NCBI RefSeq assembly: GCF_003434305.1
Contig: NZ_QKKX01000058.1
Coordinates: 28,790-92,789 of the forward strand
Direction: 5' to 3'
DNA from: Micromonospora sp. MW-13
GTDB taxonomy: Bacteria > Actinomycetota > Actinomycetes > Mycobacteriales > Micromonosporaceae
DNA length: 64,000 bases
Both the position numbers and the translations under genes were made by a program. This document shows, in pieces, positions 16,543 to 25,711 of the stretch (the first letter of the stretch is position 1; the number at the start of each line of letters is the position of its first letter). Under the pieces are notes generated by a model. It did no database searches and was not told the origin of the DNA. It was given only the letters and a program-made list of their open reading frames with translations.

Positions 16543-18769
16543 CCGTCCGCGTCCCCGGCACCGTACCGGCCTGCGCCGGCCCGCCCGGCGCCTGCCGCTG
16601 GTCCGCCGACGATCCGACCGGGTCGGGGACGGCGTCCGCCGGCTCCGGTCCGGGGTCGACCGGAGCCCACCCGCGCGGGGTGGGGACGGCCGGTGGCCGG
16701 TCCCCGTCGACCGGCGGCAGCCGCTCGGCGGGCACCCGGACGACGACCTCGGTGCCGCCGTCGGGCCCCGGGCCGATCACGCACGCCCCGCCGACGCCCT
16801 CGGCCCGCTCCCGCATGGAGAGCATGCCGACCCCGGCCGGCGTGCCGACCTCGACGCCCCGGCCCGGGTCGGTCACCCGGACCGTGAGCCCGCCCGAGTC
16901 CCGCTCGACCGCCACCCGGCAGGTCGGTGCGCCGGAGTGCCGCAGGGCGTTGCGGACCGCCTCGGAGACGATGCCGTACACCGCGGTGGCGACCGGCTCG
17001 GGCAGCGGCAGCGGCGTCGCCTCGACCTGCACGGTCAGCCCCGAGCCGTCGTACCGTTGGGCCAGCTCGTGCAGCGCGGGGACCAGGCCGCGCTCGCCGA
17101 GGACCGGCGGCAGCAGCCCGCGGGCCAGGTCGCGGACCTGCTCGACCCGCTGGTCCGTCTCGTCGCGCAGCCGGTCCAGCAGCCGTCCGGCCGCGCCCGG
17201 GTCGGTGCCGAGCAGGTTGCGGGCCGCCTGGAGGCCGAGCGCCACCCCGGCCAGGGCGGGCCCGAGCCCGTCGTGCAGGTCCCGGCGCAGCTTGCGGCGT
17301 TCCGAGTCGCGGGCCTCGGCCAGCCGGGCCCGGGAGGCGACCAACGCCCGGCTGGTCGCGGCCAGGCTGGCCGCCGAGGAGACCACCGGCACCATATCGA
17401 CCAGCGCCGAACGGGTACGCCCGTCCAGCCGCTCGCCGGCCCGGGCCCACGCGGTGAGCCGCCCCACCTCCCGCTCGCCCCGGCGCAGCGGCAGCACCAG
17501 CGGCTCCCCCACCGGCCCGGCGGACGCGCAGTGGGCGGTGCACGGGTCCGGGCCGTCCACCTCGATGCCGCAGGCGCCCAACCGCAGCGACTCGGTGAGG
17601 CTCCGCGCCACCCCGGTCAGCACGTCGGTCGGGTCCTCGCTCGCGCTGATCCGGTCGCCGACGCCCCGGACCACGCCGAGCGGTTCCGCCGCCGCGCCGT
17701 GGATCAGCCGGTCCACCCGTCGCTGCACCCACCACCGTCCGGGCTGCACGGCCGCCGCGACCAGGGCGGTCACCAGCACCCCGGGGACCGCCTGGCTGGC
17801 CGGGAGCAGGGCGTCCAACGTGGTCACCCCGACGACGTACGCGGCGACCAGCAGGAAGGTCAGCAGAAACCAGACCAGCGTGCGGCGGACCGCGATCTCG
17901 ATCCCCCACAGCCGCTGCCGCAGCACCACGGCCAGCACGGCGGCCGGGAAGAACGCCTGCGCGGCCAGCATGGCGGTCGGCGGCAGCGACTCCGGCACCA
18001 GGCCCGCCCAGTCGGCGGGCAGCGCCATCGGGGCGAAGCTCACCGCTAGCAGCGCCGTGCCGACCGCGAGCCAGCCCAGGCCGACCCGCTCGACGGCCGG
18101 CGAGACCCGCCGCCGCCACAGCAGCCCGGCGGCGGCGACCAGCCCGAGCAGCGGCACCAGGGCGGTGAGCACGGGCTGCACCCGGGCGACGAACTCGGCC
18201 CAGTCCGCGCTGCGGATCGCCAGCGGCGCGCCGGACGGGGCACCACCCAGCCCGGGAAAGGTCAACTGGAACAGCTCGGTCGCGGCGACCACCACGGCGC
18301 CGGCCGTCACCGCCACCCGGGGGCCCAGCGTGAGCCGGCTCTCCCGGACCAGCCAGGGCAGCACCACGATCAGCGACAGCATTCCCGGCACCCAGCCCCA
18401 GTGCCGGGCCGAGGTCAGCAGCGTGACCTCGGGCAGCCCGGGACGCACCCGGAGCAGGTCGAGGTACTGGGCGCCCAGGGCGGCGATCCCCCCGCCGACC
18501 CCGGTGACCGCCAGCAGCCAGGCCACCGGGTGACCGCGGCGCAGCAGGATCAGCCAGCCGGTCGCGCCGTACACCGCGCAGTCGGTGTAGTCGACGAGGA
18601 AGTAGAGCTGGGACAGCCCCCAGGGGCGGTGGGCGAGGGCCCAGCAGAGCGTCGTGGCGGCGAGCAGCAGCACGCAACTGACCAGCACCGTCCAGGCGGC
18701 GACCGGTTGGCGGGAGTCGTCACCGGCGTTCGGGGCGGTCAGCGCGCGCGGCACCGGGTCGACCAGCAT
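16517..18769 (-). CDS. NarL-family sensor histidine kinase, multi-pass
   Basis: A 750-residue kinase. The first about 370 residues contain roughly ten hydrophobic segments, forming a membrane sensor with no recognisable ligand domain. A GAF-like region around 375-460 follows. HisKA_3 phosphorylation site: RKLRRDLHDGLGPALAGVAL. HATPase_c: IVSEAVRNALRHSGA, then VTDPGRGVE and GVGMLSMRERAEGVGG. The C-terminal 60 residues are proline-rich. It should phosphorylate the regulator encoded immediately downstream. Its stop overlaps a possible GTG start of that regulator. Confidence 0.92.
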   Translation of the reverse strand: MLVDPVPRALTAPNAGDDSRQPVAAWTVLVSCVLLLAATTLCWALAHRPWGLSQLYFLVDYTDCAVYGATGWLILLRRGHPVAWLLAVTGVGGGIAALGAQYLDLLRVRPGLPEVTLLTSARHWGWVPGMLSLIVVLPWLVRESRLTLGPRVAVTAGAVVVAATELFQLTFPGLGGAPSGAPLAIRSADWAEFVARVQPVLTALVPLLGLVAAAGLLWRRRVSPAVERVGLGWLAVGTALLAVSFAPMALPADWAGLVPESLPPTAMLAAQAFFPAAVLAVVLRQRLWGIEIAVRRTLVWFLLTFLLVAAYVVGVTTLDALLPASQAVPGVLVTALVAAAVQPGRWWVQRRVDRLIHGAAAEPLGVVRGVGDRISASEDPTDVLTGVARSLTESLRLGACGIEVDGPDPCTAHCASAGPVGEPLVLPLRRGEREVGRLTAWARAGERLDGRTRSALVDMVPVVSSAASLAATSRALVASRARLAEARDSERRKLRRDLHDGLGPALAGVALGLQAARNLLGTDPGAAGRLLDRLRDETDQRVEQVRDLARGLLPPVLGERGLVPALHELAQRYDGSGLTVQVEATPLPLPEPVATAVYGIVSEAVRNALRHSGAPTCRVAVERDSGGLTVRVTDPGRGVEVGTPAGVGMLSMRERAEGVGGACVIGPGPDGGTEVVVRVPAERLPPVDGDRPPAVPTPRGWAPVDPGPEPADAVPDPVGSSADQRQAPGGPAQAGTVPGTRTGRTLVVRR

Positions 18770-19199
18770 GGCGTGATCCTGTCAGTCGGGACGTCGGTTG
18801 CCGAGACCCCGGCGCCACGCAGCGGGTGTCGGTCCGGCGACAGTCGCCCGGAGCCCGGCCGGGACGGGGGCGAGGAACGGCAACGGGTGGGCGGGGCCGG
18901 ACACGGGCGCCTCCCGGGCGGGGACGTGGTCGTCGGTGGGGCCGGCGGGTCGTGGTACGGGCGACACCGCCGGTCCCCCCGAGCATGCCGGTCCCGGCGT
19001 CCCGGCCGCCTGGTGCGCGCCGTCCCGGCCACCCGGGAACTTCCGCCGGGCAGGAGTGCCCGGCGGGTCGGTACTGCCGTCCCTTCCCGCCGGGACGTCG
19101 GGTCGTCCAACGTCTGCACCGCGGGCGCCGCAGGCTGGCGCCGCGAGTCCGACGGCGCCGGGGCGGCGCCGCGACGCCCGGGGCGAGCAGGAGGCAACC
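18770..19199. other. Divergent intergenic region, no gene seen
   Basis: About 430 bases between the leftward kinase and the rightward flavoprotein. Reading frames here are open only because of high GC and show no family pattern. It should hold both promoters. The right end carries a strong ribosome-binding site (AGGAGG at about 19187-19192). Confidence 0.5.
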
Positions 19200-20372
19200 A
19201 TGGACGAGCAGGACCGGATCCGGCTGACAGGCGCGGTACGGGAGCTGGTGCCGGAGCTGAGCCGGCGGGCGGAGGACATCGAGGCGAGCCGGGAACTGCC
19301 CGCCGACCTGCTCGACGGGCTCCGCGCCGCGGGCTGCTTCCGGATGTTCGTGCCGCGCAGCCACGGCGGGTACGAGGCGGACCCGCACACCGGGCTGGCG
19401 GTGCTGGAGGCGCTGGCCCGCGCCGACGGCTCCACCGGCTGGACGGTGATGATCGGCGCGGAGACGCCGCACCTGCTGGCACTGCTCCCCCGGGACCGGT
19501 TCGACAAGCTCTACGCGGCGGGCCCGGACGTCGTGGTGGCCGGCGGTTTCGCCCCGCAGGGCCGGGCCGAGCTGGCCGACGGCGGGTTCCAGGTCACCGG
19601 GCGGTGGGGGTTCGCCAGCGGTTCCCGACACGCCGACTGGATCTTCGGCAACTGCGTGCTCACCGGGGACGGCCAGCCGCTGCCCGGCCCGGGCGGCCAG
19701 CCCGTGGAGGTCCGCTCGATGCTGCTGCCCGCTGGCGCGGTGCGGGTGCAGGACACCTGGCACACGCTGGGGCTGCGCGGCACCGGCAGCCACGACGTGC
19801 TGATCGAGTCGGTGTTCTGCCCGGCGGAGCAGAGCTTCGACCTGTTCACCGGGGTCCCGTGCGTGCCGGGGCCGGGGTTCGTCGCGCCGCTGGCGCAGTT
19901 CGTCCTGCACCTGGGCGCGGTGGCCGTCGGGATCGCCCAGGGCGCCCTGGACGACACGGTGGCGCTGCTCGACGGCGGCCGGCAGCGGCTGTACGCGCGG
20001 CAGTCGCTGGCCGACTCGCCGGCCTTCCGGGTGCAGCTCGGCCGGGCCGACCTGAACGTCCGGGCGGCCCGGGCGCTGGTGCGGTCGCTGGCCGACGACC
20101 TGTACCGGGCGGCCTGCGCGGAGGACCCGGTTGCGGTCGAGGCGCTGCGCCCGCAGGTCTCCGCCAGCCTGCCCTGGGTGACCGAGGTCGCCACCGCCGC
20201 CGTGGACGTCTGCTACCGGGCGGGCGGGGGCGGCGCGGCCCGCGACTCCTCCCCGGTGCAGCGCCGCTTCCGGGACATCCACACCTTCGCCCAGCACGCG
20301 GCGGCGGCGGAGGGCTGGCTGGGCAACAACGGCGCCCACCTGCTCGGCCGCCCGGTGGAGCTGGCCTACTAG
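19200..20372 (+). CDS. Acyl-CoA dehydrogenase-like flavoprotein (HsaA-type monooxygenase group)
   Basis: A 390-residue protein. ATG 19200 follows AGGAGG at the right distance. The sequence LPADLLDGLRAAGCFRMFVPRSHGG, read in parts, then ARADGSTGWTVMIG and GRWGFASGSRHADW place it with the acyl-CoA-dehydrogenase-fold flavin-dependent monooxygenases (HsaA and related) rather than classic acyl-CoA dehydrogenases. The C-terminal helix contains RDIHTFAQHAAAAEG. A separate flavin reductase would be needed; none is adjacent. Substrate unknown. Confidence 0.85.
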   Translation: MDEQDRIRLTGAVRELVPELSRRAEDIEASRELPADLLDGLRAAGCFRMFVPRSHGGYEADPHTGLAVLEALARADGSTGWTVMIGAETPHLLALLPRDRFDKLYAAGPDVVVAGGFAPQGRAELADGGFQVTGRWGFASGSRHADWIFGNCVLTGDGQPLPGPGGQPVEVRSMLLPAGAVRVQDTWHTLGLRGTGSHDVLIESVFCPAEQSFDLFTGVPCVPGPGFVAPLAQFVLHLGAVAVGIAQGALDDTVALLDGGRQRLYARQSLADSPAFRVQLGRADLNVRAARALVRSLADDLYRAACAEDPVAVEALRPQVSASLPWVTEVATAAVDVCYRAGGGGAARDSSPVQRRFRDIHTFAQHAAAAEGWLGNNGAHLLGRPVELAY

Positions 20373-20395
20373 CGCGGACCAGGCGCCGGCGGAGG

Positions 20396-20597
20396 GGCCG
20401 GCGTCGCGGGGGCGACCCGCGCGCCGGCCGGAGGGGGCCGGCGCACCAGGGGAAGGTCCACCCGCCGGCCGGGGAGGCCGGCGTCGCGGGGGCGGTCCGT
20501 GTGCCGGGGGTCGGTACACGGGCCGCACCCGACGTCGTCCGGCGTGCGGCGGCCCTCCGGCGTGCGGCGGCCCTGGCCCTCCGGCGTGCGGCGGCCC
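20396..20597. repeat. Short GC-rich repeats between convergent genes
   Basis: Three 18-bp copies of TCCGGCGTGCGGCGGCCC occur at 20538-20555, 20556-20573 and 20580-20597, ending three bases before the stop of the ATPase gene. A 19-bp sequence GGCCGGCGTCGCGGGGGCG occurs twice, at 20396-20414 and 20476-20494. The stretch can fold into several hairpins and may terminate both convergent transcripts. Confidence 0.75.
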
Positions 20598-20600
20598 GAC

Positions 20601-23600
20601 TCAGCCCGCCCGCCGCACCACCTCCTCCGGCGTCAGCGGCGCCTTGGGATGGTGGGTCAGGCACAGCGGGGTGTCCACCTTGACGAAGGGGAAGCCCTCC
20701 CCCGCGACATAGAACTGGCCGCTGTTCAACAGCCCGATGTCGGGCAGCCGGCCGCCCTTGGCCTCGGCGAGCTGCCGCGCCGCGTCGATCTGCGCCGGGG
20801 CGTTGAGCAGACCGAAGAACTGGGTGGTGGCGTTGCCCGAGATCTGGTTGTGCAGGCCCTTGGGTGCCTGGGTGGCGAAGACCAGCCCGAGGCCGTACTT
20901 GCGGGCCTGCGAGGCCAGGGCGATGGAGCTGGCCGTGCAGGCGGTGTTCCCGGTCGACGGGGCGAGGGTCTGCGCCTCGTCCATGACGAACAGGCCGCCC
21001 AGCGGCCGGTCCCCGGCCGGGTGCCGCCTGACCCAGGCGAACAGCGCCATCTGCAACTGGTTGACGAAGCTCTGCCGCTCCTGGTCGGAGGTGAGCCCGA
21101 CGAAGCTGACCACCGACACCCGGGCCCGCCGGCCGGGCGTCGGGGTGAGCAGCAGGCCGGGATCGGCCGGGGCGCCCGCGCCGCCGAACAGCGGGTCGGT
21201 GACCATCGCCGCCTTGAGCGTCTCGGCCAGGTCGAGGGCCAGCTTGTCGGCCCGGGCCAGCCGGCTCACCCCGTCGGGCAGGTCGGCGAGGAACTCGGTG
21301 AAGGCGGGCAGGCCCACCAGGTCGGTCCTCGCGTACGCCAGCAGCGCCTCCGTCAGCACGGCCTTGCCCTGCTGGGCGAGCCGGGTGGGCCGGTCCACCC
21401 CGGCCCGGGGCGCGAGGGCCTCCACCGCCGAGCGGATGGCCTGGTCGAACTCGTCCGGCGAGTCCCGCACGGGACTGAAGTCCGGCAGCGGCTGGAAGCT
21501 CAACGGCCGCCCGGCGGTGACCCGGGGCGTCCAGACGACGACCTCCGTGTGGTCGAGGTAGTCCCGGGCCCGCTCGTCGTCGCCCGGCCCCCAGCCGACC
21601 GGCGGCTGCGGCCACGCGTCCCCCAGCCGGGCCAGGTCGTTGTTCGGGTCGAGCACGATCGAGGACACGCCCTGCCGGGCGCACTCCTCCACCAGCCGCC
21701 GGATCAGCACCGTCTTGCCAGATCCGGAGCCGGCGAAGACGACGGTGTGCCGGCGCAGCGACTCCAGGTCGACCGAGAACGGCTGTCCGTCGGTGGTGTT
21801 CCCCAGCCGGATCGCCGCCGCGCCCGCTACCCGGCCGTCGCCCGCAGAACCCGCCACCGGAGCGTCGTCGTGACCCGGTCCCGCAGCGTCGGCCGTCCCC
21901 GCCACCGGGCCGTCGGCGTCCCGCGACACCGGCGTCACGGGTCCGTTCCCGTCCGCGGGGCAGGCGGGGGCCGGGTCGCCGAGCACCGTACCGAGCAGGG
22001 TGGTGCCGCTCGCCGGACGGCGGGCGACCAGCCACTCCTGGAAGGTGGCGTCGGGTTCCCGGGCCAGCTCCCGCAGCGCGGCGAACACCCGCAGGTCCGC
22101 CTCCGCCACGGCGCAGCGCAACCCGCCGGCCGCGTCGAACTCCGCCAGCACCTCCGAGGTGCGCTTCCCGGTCGGCCAGGGGCCGTTGCGCAGCAGCACC
22201 AGCCGCCGCTGCGGGTACTGCCGGTCCAGGCCGGCCATCGTGCAGGCCGCCCTGACCCGGGCGATCGTCGCGATCGCGTTCGGGTGGGCGATCCCCCGGA
22301 AGCACCAGTGCGCCTCGTTCTCGGTGGCCTCGTCGAGCACCTCGATCAGGCGGCCGTGCAGCGCCGGCTTGCGGCCCGGCGGCGGGTCGTGCTTGTACGT
22401 GGCCCCGGTCGGGGCCTGCTCGGCGATCCACGCGGCGAGCCCGGCGGCGAGCAGCGGCGGCAGGTGCTCGTCCTCGGTGCGGTGCTCCAGCGCGGGCCGC
22501 ACCTCGGCCGCCGCCACCAGCCGGGCGAACCGCTCGTCCAGCGGGCGCAGATCCGCCGTACCGGCCAACCCCGGCGGCGGGGCGACCGGAGGGCCCCCGC
22601 CGTCGACGAACCGGTCGAGCAGGGTCACCTCGTCGGCGTCGCGGCACCAGGCGACGTGCCGGTCCACCCGGCGCAGCAGGGCCCGCGGAGTGAGGTTCGG
22701 GGCGTCGGCAAAGGCGTCGGGGCTGATCGGCCACGTCGGATGGGGCGGGGCGAACCGTCGCTCGGTGAACACGGCGGCGAGCCGCTTCGCCACGATGGCC
22801 TGCCCGATCTGCGGCGTCGGAATCCGGTCGGGCAGCAGGGAGACCCGGAACCGGTCCGCCACCGAGGTCGGCGCGCTGCGGGTCAGCAGCTCCCAGGTGT
22901 CCGGCAGGCAGGACACCACGAGCAGGGTCCGGCGGGTAACGTCGCGCAGGGTCAGCAGGCCGTCGGCGATCGGCCCGAACGCGGTCGCGTGGGCCTCGTC
23001 CAGCTCCGCGCGCGGGTCGAACATGGACGTGCTGGTCTGGGCGAAAAGCGTGTCGAGCTGGTCGACGGCGATCACCGTCGGGTCGAGCGTCAGCGCCATC
23101 AGCCGGGAGATGTCCTGGACGACCTGCTGCGGGGGGCGTACGCCGTGGGTCAGCCCCCACTCCGCCCGGCGCGCCGGGTCGCCCGGCTCGCTGATCAGGT
23201 GGGCGTAGCCGATGTCCTGGTCGTCGAACTCGTGGGACCCGTGCAGCACCAGCGCCCGGACGGTGTCCTGGCAGTCCCGGCCCACCTCGCGGTGGTGGGT
23301 GCGCAGGGCGCGGACGAAGGTGTCCAGGTGCTCGCGGGTGAGCGGCTCGGTGCCGGACACCGCGTCCCGGACCTCGGCGGGGATGCCGAGCTGCGAGGTG
23401 AGCCGGCGCAGGAACTTGCGTAACTGCGTGTCCCAGCCACCGGACTCCCGGCCCATCCCCTCGACCATGGCCAGCGCGACGCTCGACCAGAAGGTCCGGC
23501 CGCTGACCATGTTGACCAGGAAGAAGTAGCCGCCGTCCTGCTGGATGCGCTCCCGGACGGCGCCGAGCAGGTGGGTCTTCCCGGAACCGGCCCGCCCCTG

Positions 23601-23789
23601 CATGGCCACCCCGAGGGGCCGGCTGGTGTCGTCGGTGCGGGCGCGGGCCACCCCGCGCAGGATCTCGGCGACCACCCGCTCGTGCAGCTCGGGCACGTCA
23701 TACGGGGAGGGCCGCCACACGTCGTCGGGGGTGACGGCCGGGTGGAAGGTCAACGCCTCCAGCGCGGCGCGCTCGTCGTCAGGGATCAT
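20601..23789 (-). CDS. Twin ATPase: N-terminal AAA/STAND-like domain plus C-terminal HerA/FtsK-like motor
   Basis: A 1062-residue protein with two P-loops. The first is MQGRAGSGKTHLL near residue 65, with a Walker B-like TVIAVDQLDTLF near 250 and a winged-helix-like tail (NLTPRALLRRVDRHV), reminiscent of Orc/Cdc6- or STAND-type ATPases. A middle region (about 480-600) reads RLVLLRNGPWPTGKRTSEVL. The second P-loop VFAGSGSGKTVLIRRLVEE near 680 belongs to the HerA/DUF87 group, with Walker B GGLFVMDEAQTLAPS and sensor FATQAPKGLHNQISGNATT. HerA motors pump DNA as hexameric rings. The start overlaps the stop of the winged-helix gene (ATGA). Likely the engine of the three-gene module. Confidence 0.85.
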   Translation of the reverse strand: MIPDDERAALEALTFHPAVTPDDVWRPSPYDVPELHERVVAEILRGVARARTDDTSRPLGVAMQGRAGSGKTHLLGAVRERIQQDGGYFFLVNMVSGRTFWSSVALAMVEGMGRESGGWDTQLRKFLRRLTSQLGIPAEVRDAVSGTEPLTREHLDTFVRALRTHHREVGRDCQDTVRALVLHGSHEFDDQDIGYAHLISEPGDPARRAEWGLTHGVRPPQQVVQDISRLMALTLDPTVIAVDQLDTLFAQTSTSMFDPRAELDEAHATAFGPIADGLLTLRDVTRRTLLVVSCLPDTWELLTRSAPTSVADRFRVSLLPDRIPTPQIGQAIVAKRLAAVFTERRFAPPHPTWPISPDAFADAPNLTPRALLRRVDRHVAWCRDADEVTLLDRFVDGGGPPVAPPPGLAGTADLRPLDERFARLVAAAEVRPALEHRTEDEHLPPLLAAGLAAWIAEQAPTGATYKHDPPPGRKPALHGRLIEVLDEATENEAHWCFRGIAHPNAIATIARVRAACTMAGLDRQYPQRRLVLLRNGPWPTGKRTSEVLAEFDAAGGLRCAVAEADLRVFAALRELAREPDATFQEWLVARRPASGTTLLGTVLGDPAPACPADGNGPVTPVSRDADGPVAGTADAAGPGHDDAPVAGSAGDGRVAGAAAIRLGNTTDGQPFSVDLESLRRHTVVFAGSGSGKTVLIRRLVEECARQGVSSIVLDPNNDLARLGDAWPQPPVGWGPGDDERARDYLDHTEVVVWTPRVTAGRPLSFQPLPDFSPVRDSPDEFDQAIRSAVEALAPRAGVDRPTRLAQQGKAVLTEALLAYARTDLVGLPAFTEFLADLPDGVSRLARADKLALDLAETLKAAMVTDPLFGGAGAPADPGLLLTPTPGRRARVSVVSFVGLTSDQERQSFVNQLQMALFAWVRRHPAGDRPLGGLFVMDEAQTLAPSTGNTACTASSIALASQARKYGLGLVFATQAPKGLHNQISGNATTQFFGLLNAPAQIDAARQLAEAKGGRLPDIGLLNSGQFYVAGEGFPFVKVDTPLCLTHHPKAPLTPEEVVRRAG

Positions 23790-24490
23790 GCCGCCCCGAT
23801 CGCCAGCATGTGGTTGTCCTCGTCCCCGATGCGTACCGCCGCCGCCCGGTCCCGCGCGGTCAGCGACTTGCTGTTGGCGACCGGGATGATCCGTACACCG
23901 TCCTGCCGGACCAGTGCCCGCAGCGCCGTGTCCACCGCCGCGCGGTCGGCACCACCGAGGTGATCGCGCAGGTCGGCGAGGCCGACCCAGGCGCCGGGCC
24001 GCGCGGCCAACTCCCGGTACGCGGCCCGGACCAGCGCCTCGGTGTCGCCCCCGACGGACGACCGGGCCGGCGTGGGCGCGACCTCCGTGGGCGACGTGGG
24101 CGCGACCTCCGGGGCCGGCTCGGCGCCGGTCTGCTTGAAGAAGTCACCGTGGCTGATCCGCAGCCGGTCCAGCCCTCGGTGCAGGTTGGTGAGCAGGGTG
24201 AACAGTGAGCGGCTGGCCGAGCGGCCCGCCTTGGGCGGGGCGGCGGTGTGCAGCTCGCGCACCACCCGCCAGCCCTCATCCGTCAGCTCGTGCGAGAGCA
24301 GGCGGCGGCTGCGGTCGGTCTCGACCAGGCCCAGCTCCACCAGCTTCTTGTTGTCCTTGCCGGTGAGCGTGAATCCGGCCAGCTCCTGCAGCTCGGCGTT
24401 GGTCAGCTTGCGTGCCTCCACCATCAGCACGACGAGCGCGTTGATCTGGTTCGGGGTCAGGCTCGGAAGGTCCGCAGTGCTGCTTGACAT
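23786..24490 (-). CDS. Winged-helix protein of the nuclease-ATPase module
   Basis: A 234-residue protein with two probable winged helices. The N-terminal one (residues about 8-85: LTPNQINALVVLMVEARKLT, then LVELGLVETDRSRRLLSHELTDEG) resembles MarR/PadR-like folds. The C-terminal one (about 150-225: WVGLADLRDHLGGADRAAVD, then ALVRQDGVRIIPVANSKSLT) looks like a second. A proline- and alanine-rich linker separates them. Its position between the nuclease and the ATPase, and its overlap with the ATPase start, suggest a DNA-binding adaptor or a regulator of the module. Confidence 0.75.
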   Translation of the reverse strand: MSSSTADLPSLTPNQINALVVLMVEARKLTNAELQELAGFTLTGKDNKKLVELGLVETDRSRRLLSHELTDEGWRVVRELHTAAPPKAGRSASRSLFTLLTNLHRGLDRLRISHGDFFKQTGAEPAPEVAPTSPTEVAPTPARSSVGGDTEALVRAAYRELAARPGAWVGLADLRDHLGGADRAAVDTALRALVRQDGVRIIPVANSKSLTARDRAAAVRIGDEDNHMLAIGAA

Positions 24491-24505
24491 GGGGCCTCAT
24501 TCCTG

Positions 24506-25585
24506 TCAGGGGTGCGCGCCGGCCGCGCGTCGTCGGGCCAGCAGTTCCCGGATGCTCCGGACCACGGCCTGGACGTCGGTCAGCACCTGCTCGTTGGTGA
24601 ACCGGAGCACGTCGAGCCCGAGGAGCTGGAGCTGCACGTCGCGCCGCCGGTCGTCGGCGAACATTATTCGTCCCCGATGCTCCGGGCCGTCCACTTCGAT
24701 CGCAAGCCCCTCGACCGTCCAGAACAGATCCAACCGATACGAACGGCTCAGGGGATGCCATTCGTAGGTGTGGTTCCACCGCCGGCCCCGGGCCCACCCG
24801 TGCGGGGCGAGAGCCCGCTCCAGTGCCTGCTCGGCGACGCTGTCCGGGCGCGGTGCCCCGGCCAGCGGCGGGTACACCAGCTCCGCAGCGGCAGCGCTGT
24901 CAGAGGCCCGACGGGCGTCGCCGGTCAATTCGTCGAGGTGCGCCGGGAGCCGGAGCCGCACCGGCCGGACCCGGTCGGCTCCGTGCCGGAGCGGGCCGAC
25001 CAGCCACACCGCGCACCGGCCGTGCTGGACCAGCCACTCGGCCGCCGCCACGAGGACCCTCTCGTCCTCGGGCCCGGCCCCCTCCGGCTGCTCGGCCACC
25101 AGCACGCAGGACTCCCGGTCGTACGCGTCGGCGAGCACCCGGGTCAGGCCGGCGGCCCGCACCTCGGCGGGGAACCGCGACCGGCGACCGCTCCGGCCGG
25201 CGGCACCCGGGACGACTGGGTCGCGCAGCGCCCGCTCGGCGAGGTCGGCGAGGAACGGTCCGAAGTGGTCCGAGCGGGCCGCGAGCCGGGCGGCGAGCCC
25301 CCGGACGGCGGCCACGCCGAGCGTTCCGCCGCCGTCCAGCCGGCCCGCGCCCGGCAACCAGCGGGGGAACAACGCCCGGGCCGCGTCCGCCAACTGGTCG
25401 AGGAGGGCGGCGACCAGGCCGGGCAGGGGGAGGCCCCGCTCCGGACGGTGGGTGAGCACGGCCGGCGCGGCCGGGGGTAGCGGGTCGAGGGCCAACCGGA
25501 GCAGCTCGGGGTCGACATCCACGAGATGGCTGACCCGGCGCGGCGGGACGGCCGCCCACCAGTCCGCACCGGCCCCGTCACGCAT
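24506..25585 (-). CDS. PD-(D/E)XK-like (DUF559/Vsr-type) nuclease of the ATPase module
   Basis: A 359-residue protein. The first about 230 residues are alanine- and arginine-rich and match no family I know. The C-terminal about 120 residues form a Vsr/DUF559-like nuclease: SVAEQALERALAPHGW, then RLDLFWTVEGLAIEVDGPEHR, then DDRRRDVQLQLLGLDVLRFTNEQV. The D-x(n)-E-V-D pattern supplies the catalytic acids. ATG 25585 is the plausible start and precedes MRDGAGADWW. It is the first gene of the operon, 15 bases before the winged-helix gene. It probably nicks or cuts DNA delivered by the ATPase. Confidence 0.78.
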   Translation of the reverse strand: MRDGAGADWWAAVPPRRVSHLVDVDPELLRLALDPLPPAAPAVLTHRPERGLPLPGLVAALLDQLADAARALFPRWLPGAGRLDGGGTLGVAAVRGLAARLAARSDHFGPFLADLAERALRDPVVPGAAGRSGRRSRFPAEVRAAGLTRVLADAYDRESCVLVAEQPEGAGPEDERVLVAAAEWLVQHGRCAVWLVGPLRHGADRVRPVRLRLPAHLDELTGDARRASDSAAAAELVYPPLAGAPRPDSVAEQALERALAPHGWARGRRWNHTYEWHPLSRSYRLDLFWTVEGLAIEVDGPEHRGRIMFADDRRRDVQLQLLGLDVLRFTNEQVLTDVQAVVRSIRELLARRRAAGAHP

Positions 25586-25711
25586 GGTCGGGCACCCTAC
25601 CGGGGCCTCGGCACGCCCGCTGCCCCGTGCCTGCGGCGGCACGACGGGAACGGGCAGGGCGGGCAGCCGCGCGGGCCGGCGGGCGGCGGCGCAGGGGGCG
25701 GGGAGGGCGGG

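Noticed and set aside
20396..20597. CRISPR array
   Set aside because: Repeats are adjacent or 6 bases apart, with no spacers of regular length and no cas genes nearby.
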